Shown here one piece after another: positions 6,741 through 11,678 of a stretch of DNA of 11,678 nucleotides. The notes under the pieces are model-generated. The model was not told the origin of the DNA, did no database searches, and saw only the letters and a list, made by a program, of their open reading frames with translations. Every line of letters begins with the position of its first letter. The stretch's first letter is position 1. Source of the DNA: an uncultured Mitsuokella sp. Lineage in GTDB: Bacteria; Bacillota; Negativicutes; Selenomonadales; Selenomonadaceae. The position numbers were made by a program, and so were the translations under genes. The stretch is taken from the NCBI GenBank assembly GCA_900770895.1, contig CAAGMF010000222.1, positions 1 to 11,678 of the forward strand, in the 5' to 3' direction.

Positions 6741-8863
6741 CAATCCCTCCCTTGTATCCAGCTGATGCCTTGGTCATGGACGTGGCGCGCGATATAGCCT
6801 GCCAGTCGCATATAGTAGTCGCGCCGCTCCGGCGTATCGGTATCGCCATAGCTGCCATCGCGATTCAGAATACGGCACTCGGCTCCATCGAGATTCACCG
6901 TGCCATCATTGCGCAGCGGTTCACGACTTTGCAGTATGAACTGATCCTGCTCCGTGCGCAAGCAGAGCGTATATATCTGTCCCGGATAGATGACATAGCT
7001 GGCTGTGAAATCACGCTTCTGTCCCCCCAGCACTGCTGGCAGGTTACCGTCGGCCGAATGAGCATCGATGCCCGCATTGTGCAATGTGATATCGTAGAAA
7101 TCTACCGTGCTCGTGAGCTCATCGGTCACGCGGCCCCGGGCTGGAATGCTGCCGCCACGCATCATGAGGGCTGCATGATTGGTATAATCACTCACGAGCA
7201 GCGGAACTGGTGTAGCTGTGCCCAGCCTGTAGATGCCCGTACCGTGATCCGAGTAGAGCTGTACCACGTACTCATCCTCGCTATAGTGAGACTCGATGTA
7301 GTCATAGAGGACCTTGAGGTTCCGGTCCATCATACGGATATAGTGGTCGACGCCATCCACATAGTAGGTAATATGCCCCTCGATATTGACGCTGGCCCGA
7401 TACTCCTGCGTGGCCAAGCGGTCATCGAGCGGCAGCCGGGCCTGTGTCGCCATCCCGATGCGATAGCCGGGCAGCGACCACGAGTGCGGGTCGTCTATAT
7501 GCAGGAATATGAACTGGTCGCACTCGTCTAGTGCCTCCAGCTGGTCTATGGTCCGGCTAACGCCTTCATAGGCCTTATTGTCATACGATTTTACGAGCAG
7601 TCTGTCGTAGCCGCGCGTCACACCATCATAGATGTTGCCGCCATCGCTCATGATATTCGTGCAGTAGTAGCCCGCCTCATGCAGCCGCTCGGACAGCGTC
7701 TTAATCTCAGAACCGAGCCCCACTGCACAGTCCTCATTGAATATTTGTGCTTCCGCTGGATAGAGACCGGTCTCGAGCGTCCCGAGTGACGGGAATGTAT
7801 ACTCGCTGACCGAGTAATGCTTATCGAATACGATGCCTTTTTGAAAGAATTTGCAGGTATTCGGCATCAGCTCGGCAAAACGGGGACCGACGTGCTCCCA
7901 GCACAGCGCATCGGCCAGGATATTCAGGATGAGCTTTTTCCGTTGCGGGCTGTGCCCCAGCCGTATCGGCCGACCGACAGCCATGTCCTGCTCCGAGGAT
8001 ATGAGCGTATCCTCATCGATGCGGTAGTAGCTGTAATTCCAACGCCCCGGCGACGTAAGCTCCTTCTGCTTTCCAGCGAAATCGAACCTTATCTTCTGGC
8101 TGGGCGCCGTAGTCGCCACCGGCAGTATGATAGTCCCTGCTGGATGCAGCTCCTCCTGCCGGGTCGTATGAGCGCGCTGCAGCTCGAATATTGTCCCGAC
8201 AGCGGTGTTCTTTATGAATTCCTCATCGTAGCGCAGCTTCTTCACCACGATTTCCATATTCGTCGCTGGGGTAGTGCCATGCGGATATATGCCTACGAAG
8301 TATGGCTCCCGATTATTCTGCCAGACGGCGGGCAGATACTCTCCTACGAATATGTCTTCGCGGAAATCAACGCCATGATCGGTCATATAGGCCCGTCGCG
8401 TGGCGATAGGAGCATAGTTCGCTATGCCGCTGCCGAGCGAGAACATATCCAGTACCGGCTGCATCTGTTCCTGCTTCATCGGCAATGTCACATTGCCACC
8501 GCCGTACTTGTATATCAGGCCAGCAAAATAGGCTGCATAGTCATATCTATGCAGCTGCCGATAGCAGGCAGCCAGTACCTGCCAGACAACCATATTCACT
8601 TTGCGGCGGGCGAACGCCTTCCTGGCATACTCCAGAGCTACCGCATAATTATCATATGCCAGGGCATACAGGCTGTAGAATATGTCAAAATGCTCCGTGT
8701 GCGGGCTGAGCTCCCGATACTTTATGCACAGGCCCAGATACTCATCATCATACTGTCCCTGAGCCACTTTTTGCTGCAGCTGCGCGAATAGTTTCTGGAT
8801 ATCGGTTTTATTCTTGCCTGGCTGCACTGCCACCGTTCCTAATTGCCCAAGACTTATTTTCAC
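6740..8863 (-). CDS. Soluble alkaline-phosphatase-superfamily (sulfatase-like) protein with helical N-terminal repeats
   Basis: The protein has 707 residues. Residues about 20-120 look like TPR-type helical repeats (for example EYARKAFARRKVNMVVWQVLAACYRQ). Residues about 308-615 carry the alkaline phosphatase/sulfatase fold: LILNILADAL (metal Asp near 318), HYSVSEYTFPSLGTLETGLYP with a candidate nucleophile Thr356, FLHIDDPHSW at 453-462, and the metal motif YSDHGTG at 537-543. Related families include phosphoethanolamine and phosphoglycerol transferases and sulfatases, but those are usually membrane-anchored or secreted. This one shows neither signal peptide nor membrane segments, so it should act in the cytoplasm. 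Placement in an AEP operon, with its stop overlapping the decarboxylase start, suggests it works on a phosphonate- or phosphate-bearing glycan intermediate; substrate is unknown. It starts at GTG, supported by AGGAG at 8871-8875, seven bases upstream. The fold is fairly sure. Whether it is a transferase or a hydrolase is open. Confidence 0.75.
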   Translation of the reverse strand: MKISLGQLGTVAVQPGKNKTDIQKLFAQLQQKVAQGQYDDEYLGLCIKYRELSPHTEHFDIFYSLYALAYDNYAVALEYARKAFARRKVNMVVWQVLAACYRQLHRYDYAAYFAGLIYKYGGGNVTLPMKQEQMQPVLDMFSLGSGIANYAPIATRRAYMTDHGVDFREDIFVGEYLPAVWQNNREPYFVGIYPHGTTPATNMEIVVKKLRYDEEFIKNTAVGTIFELQRAHTTRQEELHPAGTIILPVATTAPSQKIRFDFAGKQKELTSPGRWNYSYYRIDEDTLISSEQDMAVGRPIRLGHSPQRKKLILNILADALCWEHVGPRFAELMPNTCKFFQKGIVFDKHYSVSEYTFPSLGTLETGLYPAEAQIFNEDCAVGLGSEIKTLSERLHEAGYYCTNIMSDGGNIYDGVTRGYDRLLVKSYDNKAYEGVSRTIDQLEALDECDQFIFLHIDDPHSWSLPGYRIGMATQARLPLDDRLATQEYRASVNIEGHITYYVDGVDHYIRMMDRNLKVLYDYIESHYSEDEYVVQLYSDHGTGIYRLGTATPVPLLVSDYTNHAALMMRGGSIPARGRVTDELTSTVDFYDITLHNAGIDAHSADGNLPAVLGGQKRDFTASYVIYPGQIYTLCLRTEQDQFILQSREPLRNDGTVNLDGAECRILNRDGSYGDTDTPERRDYYMRLAGYIARHVHDQGISWIQGRD

Positions 8864-8901
8864 GATAAATCTCCTGTCTGCCCGTCAATTACTACCATGC
8901 C

Positions 8902-10176
8902 TCAACGTTTGATCAGTACACAGCTGCCCTTCATCACGGCAACCAATTCGACATTCATGCCTATGGCATTTATATTATCCGAGTAGCCATCCCGCTGCTC
9001 GGGTATCTTTGCCGCGGCCACGCGCATGATGCGCTCACACACTGTATAGGCATCGATATCGCAATCAGCGTAGCCACCTGCCTCATAGTGTGGCAGGTCG
9101 AGTGATGTCTCCATGTCCTCGAGTATGTAGACACCGCCGCTCGGCAGTGATTCGAACAACGTAAACAGAGCTACAATCTGATGGCTCCAGACATGCGAAG
9201 CATCATCGATGATTATCTGGGGATGCAACATGCACAGCTCCTGCAGGGTATCGATGCGGCTCAGGTCCCTGATCAGGATGTGGATGCGCTCCGTCGCATA
9301 CTGCTTGCAGCTTTCATCTATATCGACCCCGTATATATCGGCATAGGGGAAGTATCGTTCCCACATCCTCTCGCTGGCACCAGTGAATACGCCGAGCTCC
9401 AGCAGCGTTATATTCTGCTGGCGGAATTTCTTTAGAAAGAACTCATATTTCGCTAGATAATTATGCTGGAACAAGGCCTTGTCCGTCATCGTATCGAGCC
9501 CGATATCCGACAGCTCGGTCAGATTGTGGAAATAGCCCAGCTGCGCGCGCTCTTGCCGCCTGACATACTGGCGGGCCCGGCAGGAATACACCGGCACATC
9601 ATCACAATGCGCCGGTGCATTGCCGCCCTGTCGTACGAGTACGAGTGCCAGCTCCGACTTCTGCGCATCCTCAGCAACTACCTCAGTCTGAAGGCCAGCA
9701 AACAATCGCTCTGCTGTCTCGCGATTGAAGCGCCACTCATCCTCGCTCGCCCAGCACGGCCACAGAGCCGCCGTGCTGGCAGCTGCCACGGGCTGACGCA
9801 GGAGGATTACCAGCCGTCCTCCTTCAGCGACAAGTGACTGCAAGGAATCAGCCATTGCCCATACATCCGTAGACTGCTCGAGGACATTCATGGCGAAAAC
9901 GATATCGTAGCTCCTGTCACCAGCCCCGGTTCTCAGCGTATCTATCGCACCGTCGTCCCTCTGCCAAAACTCTGAGACGACTCTTGTCTCACGCACACCG
10001 GCAGCCTTCATCATGTTTGCTACATAATCGCCGCATAGCAACGCCACAGAATTAAAACAAACCGCGAGCCCGCTCTCACACCTCCAGCCAGACTCAGCTA
10101 ATCGGTCTGCCGAGAATATGGCTTTTATCATGTATGCAGCAAACTTTGTTATGAACATTTCTTGCCAAGTTCCCAT
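8902..10176 (-). CDS. SAM-dependent methyltransferase with a degenerate first domain (sugar O-methyltransferase-like)
   Basis: The first gene of the operon encodes 424 residues. The C-terminal domain (about 225-424) is a class I methyltransferase: motif I LLELGVFTGAS at 258-268, acidic IYGVDID at 281-287, IIIDDASH at 321-328 and GGVYILEDMETS at 347-358. The pattern TDKALFQHNYL...YFP.A.IYGVDI resembles the metal-dependent MycE-like sugar O-methyltransferases of antibiotic pathways. The N-terminal half (about 38-185) looks like a second methyltransferase domain in which YDIVFAMNVLEQ and EGGRLVILL survive but a glycine-rich SAM loop is not recognisable. It is probably structural. A likely role is O-methylation of a sugar in the glycan that receives AEP. 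N-methylation of AEP is an alternative. I start at ATG 10176 because GGGGAGG lies at 10182-10188, five bases away. A GTG at 10209 in frame has no ribosome binding site. Confidence 0.75.
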   Translation of the reverse strand: MGTWQEMFITKFAAYMIKAIFSADRLAESGWRCESGLAVCFNSVALLCGDYVANMMKAAGVRETRVVSEFWQRDDGAIDTLRTGAGDRSYDIVFAMNVLEQSTDVWAMADSLQSLVAEGGRLVILLRQPVAAASTAALWPCWASEDEWRFNRETAERLFAGLQTEVVAEDAQKSELALVLVRQGGNAPAHCDDVPVYSCRARQYVRRQERAQLGYFHNLTELSDIGLDTMTDKALFQHNYLAKYEFFLKKFRQQNITLLELGVFTGASERMWERYFPYADIYGVDIDESCKQYATERIHILIRDLSRIDTLQELCMLHPQIIIDDASHVWSHQIVALFTLFESLPSGGVYILEDMETSLDLPHYEAGGYADCDIDAYTVCERIMRVAAAKIPEQRDGYSDNINAIGMNVELVAVMKGSCVLIKR

Positions 10177-10181
10177 CTCAT

Positions 10182-10188
10182 CCTCCCC
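10182..10188 (-). promoter_or_regulatory. Ribosome binding site deciding the methyltransferase start
   Basis: GGGGAGG on the minus strand lies five bases before the ATG at 10176-10174. It favours this start over the upstream GTG at 10209, which has an AT-rich upstream without a Shine-Dalgarno match. Confidence 0.75.
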
Positions 10189-10231
10189 GCTCAATTGCCA
10201 ACGACTCACAACTCACTTTATATTATTTTCT

Positions 10232-10260
10232 ACAATCCCATAGGAAATCCTGCCTGTAAA
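10232..10260 (-). promoter_or_regulatory. Tentative promoter of the phosphonate operon
   Basis: On the minus strand, TTTACA at 10260-10255 matches five of six bases of the -35 box. Seventeen bases further is GATTGT at 10237-10232, only a three-of-six -10 match but preceded by TGG, an extended -10 element. The position fits the expected start of the operon, about 60 bases before the methyltransferase ATG. The left arm of the inverted repeat lies in the spacer. The weak -10 box would suit a regulated promoter, but the call is uncertain. Confidence 0.3.
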
Positions 10261-10289
10261 TCTGCTCTGCTAAACCACGGCAGGATTTC
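10244..10289. repeat. Perfect 11-bp inverted repeat in the divergent intergenic region
   Basis: GAAATCCTGCC at 10244-10254 is the exact reverse complement of GGCAGGATTTC at 10279-10289, with a 24-base spacer. It lies between the divergent methyltransferase and second CgeB-like genes. It could be a two-site operator for a regulator controlling both directions, or a hairpin in a leader transcript. No run of T follows either arm, so it does not look like a terminator. Confidence 0.7.
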
Positions 10290-10330
10290 GCACATTCGAC
10301 GCGAATAGATAGCTATATACACCTGCAATT

Positions 10331-10336
10331 AGGAGG
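10331..10336 (+). promoter_or_regulatory. Ribosome binding site of the second CgeB-like gene
   Basis: A full consensus AGGAGG is placed ten bases before the ATG at 10347, at the long end of normal spacing. Upstream, TATATA at 10314-10319 is a possible -10 box, but I find no matching -35 box at 16-18 bases, so the promoter of this gene is not identified. Confidence 0.7.
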
Positions 10337-10346
10337 ATACTATACC

Positions 10347-11564
10347 ATGCGGAACAAAATAATAGTTTATGGCAGCAGCAGGCCCGATCTGCATCCTGCC
10401 ATCTGGCCCAATATACAGAGTCTGGCGCTGGGTTTCCAGCAGCTCGGCTACGATGTATTGCTCTGCGATATATACAATAACAGATCCTTCGCCTACTGTC
10501 TCGACCATCTGCTGACCAAGGATGATATAGCCTTCTCAGTCGGCTTCAATGACTGCGGTCTGCACACCAACATACGGGAAATCGGTCCGGAGGAGCTCTT
10601 TATTTATCGCAATCTTGACACACCGCATGTGTCGATGTTGCTTGATGTCCCCTACAACTCCTGCGCCAGCGGTCCTGAGGCCGCAGTGAAGAACCATATC
10701 GTGACACTGCTCGACCGCGATGCTGGGGAATATCTCCACCATACACTGCCCAAGAAGCACATGCACCAGCTCTTCCTGCCACTCGGCGGCACCGAGTCAC
10801 CGCTATCGTTAGAGGAACTGCTGACCAGGAAACGCCCCTATGATGTAGTGGTCAGTTCCTCCTTCTGGCTTGATGCCGAGCTGAAGCCTATATGGGAGGC
10901 AGCTGACTTCCCGTTCCCAGCCCTGATTCCCTTGCTCGATGATATCATCGACTATATGAAAGCCTATCCGGTCAACACCCCGACAGCCGTGCGCCACGTG
11001 CTGCACGACCGTGGTCTCTACGATGAGGAGTACATGGTGTCGATGGCGAAATTCTACTGGCCCATACTCTCCTACATGAAGATGTGGCGGCGCCAGAAGT
11101 CCGTTGAGTTCCTAGTACAAAATGACATTCCGGTCGACGTCTTCGGTGGCAACTGGGACCATGTACCATTTGCTGACAAGCTGCGTATCCATGGAACGGT
11201 ACCATACGCCGAGACACTCGATATATTCTCTAAAGCCAAGATCGTCTACCAGGACAATGCCGAGTTCAACAACGGCGCCCACGACCGCGTATTCACGGCC
11301 ATGCTGCACGGCGCTGCTGTCATGAGTGAGTATAGCCAGTATCTGGCTGAGGAATTCACCGACGGCGAGGAGCTGCTGCTGTTCGACTGGCAGCACGGTG
11401 CCGAGCAGGTGCGCGAGCTCCCCGCTCTGCTGGCCGACGAGCCGCGCCGCCAGCAAATGGTCCTGCAGGCCTATAAAAAGGCCTCGGCACGTCACCGCTG
11501 GGTGAACCGTGCCCAAAGCATTAGTGAAGCCGTACATCTGTTGTATCCGGAAAGATTTACGTGA
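10347..11564 (+). CDS. CgeB-like glycosyltransferase (Glyco_trans_1_2 type), copy 2
   Basis: This is a paralogue of the gene at 167-1384, also 405 residues, alignable from end to end with very few gaps. Shared landmarks are HPA.WPN near the N-terminus, DCGL, PHVS.L.D.PYN, LFLP..GTES, PLLDDI, the WRRQK/YRRQK segment, GEFNN/AEFNN followed by VFTAMLHG at 315-322, EYSQYLAEEF at 328-337, ARHRW and the ending LLYPERF. The conserved C-terminal half is the predicted nucleotide-sugar binding site of a GT-B fold. The most divergent stretch is about residues 65-95 and 160-185, which may carry acceptor specificity. No signal peptide or membrane segment is visible, so it is cytoplasmic. It is transcribed away from the phosphonate operon and ends eight bases before a strong hairpin. 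A glycosyltransferase function is inferred from the family; donor and acceptor are unknown. Confidence 0.75.
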   Translation: MRNKIIVYGSSRPDLHPAIWPNIQSLALGFQQLGYDVLLCDIYNNRSFAYCLDHLLTKDDIAFSVGFNDCGLHTNIREIGPEELFIYRNLDTPHVSMLLDVPYNSCASGPEAAVKNHIVTLLDRDAGEYLHHTLPKKHMHQLFLPLGGTESPLSLEELLTRKRPYDVVVSSSFWLDAELKPIWEAADFPFPALIPLLDDIIDYMKAYPVNTPTAVRHVLHDRGLYDEEYMVSMAKFYWPILSYMKMWRRQKSVEFLVQNDIPVDVFGGNWDHVPFADKLRIHGTVPYAETLDIFSKAKIVYQDNAEFNNGAHDRVFTAMLHGAAVMSEYSQYLAEEFTDGEELLLFDWQHGAEQVRELPALLADEPRRQQMVLQAYKKASARHRWVNRAQSISEAVHLLYPERFT

Positions 11565-11571
11565 GATACGA

Positions 11572-11612
11572 GCGAGGGCCGTCGCACCATAATTGAGTGT
11601 GACGGCCCTCGC
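11572..11612. terminator. Strong GC-rich hairpin after the second CgeB-like gene
   Basis: The arms 11572-11587 (GCGAGGGCCGTCGCAC) and 11597-11612 (GTGTGACGGCCCTCGC) form a 16-bp stem with one G-U wobble and a 9-base loop, starting eight bases after the stop codon. No T-run follows on either strand, so it is not a textbook intrinsic terminator. It may still end transcription between convergent genes or protect the mRNA 3' end. Confidence 0.6.
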
Positions 11613-11624
11613 TATGATCCGATG

Positions 11625-11678
11625 CTAAGCGATGCCTAGTGACCGCATGGCTTTATCTGTTTCCAGTCGTAGGGCATC
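11625..11678 (-). CDS. Possible C-terminal end of a gene entering from the right edge
   Basis: A minus-strand frame is open from the window edge for 17 codons to TAG at 11627-11625, reading DALRLETDKAMRSLGIA. The hairpin lies just beyond it, which fits a convergent gene ending here. A second minus frame is open for 13 codons (MPYDWKQIKPCGH, stop at 11638-11636), and a plus-strand frame from ATG 11632 is also open to the edge. The sequence cannot decide between them, and I recognise none of the peptides. Confidence 0.27.
   Translation of the reverse strand, partial: DALRLETDKAMRSLGIA

Noticed and set aside
6257..7531. A 424-codon open frame on the plus strand opposite the decarboxylase and sulfatase-fold genes
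   Set aside because: It lies antisense to two clearly recognisable genes and its translation has no family resemblance. The frame stays open because TTA, CTA and TCA codons, whose complements are stops, are rare in the real genes.
7817..8791. A 324-codon open frame on the plus strand
   Set aside because: It is antisense to the sulfatase-fold gene, with low-complexity, Arg/Leu-rich translation and no ribosome binding site of note.

Overview
The window is moderately GC-rich bacterial DNA with dense genes, strong AGGAGG-type ribosome binding sites and frequent ATA isoleucine codons. This suggests an anaerobic Firmicute-like host. A Selenomonas-type Negativicute is my best guess, at low confidence and from general resemblance only. 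The content is a cell-surface or flagellar-type glycan modification island.

Layout. At the left edge (1-68, minus) is the first part of a family 2 glycosyltransferase that runs out of the window. Divergent from it, with a recognisable sigma-70-type promoter at 82-110, is a 405-residue CgeB-like glycosyltransferase (167-1384, plus). A minus-strand operon then fills 10176 down to 1398. In order of transcription it encodes a sugar O-methyltransferase-like protein, a soluble alkaline-phosphatase-superfamily (sulfatase-like) protein with a helical N-terminus, phosphonopyruvate decarboxylase, a LicC/PntC-type cytidylyltransferase, PEP mutase carrying an N-terminal cytidylyltransferase-like domain, an undescribed 32-codon ORF, 2-aminoethylphosphonate transaminase and a LicD-family transferase. 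A 170-base divergent intergenic region with a perfect 11-bp inverted repeat follows. Last comes a second 405-residue CgeB-like glycosyltransferase (10347-11564, plus), which ends in a strong hairpin. A few bases of another possible gene, most likely on the minus strand, remain at the right edge.

How the genes work together. PEP mutase converts PEP to phosphonopyruvate. The decarboxylase makes phosphonoacetaldehyde. The transaminase makes 2-aminoethylphosphonate (AEP). The LicC/PntC-like enzyme is predicted to make CMP-AEP, and LicD to transfer the AEP group to a glycan. No choline kinase or choline transporter gene is visible, which favours AEP over phosphocholine as the decoration. The methyltransferase, the sulfatase-fold protein and the flanking glycosyltransferases would build or further modify the acceptor glycan. 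The acceptor (flagellin, capsule, lipopolysaccharide or teichoic acid) cannot be read from this window.

The least explained parts are the soluble sulfatase-fold protein, the 32-codon ORF between PEP mutase and the transaminase, and the inverted repeat at the head of the operon.
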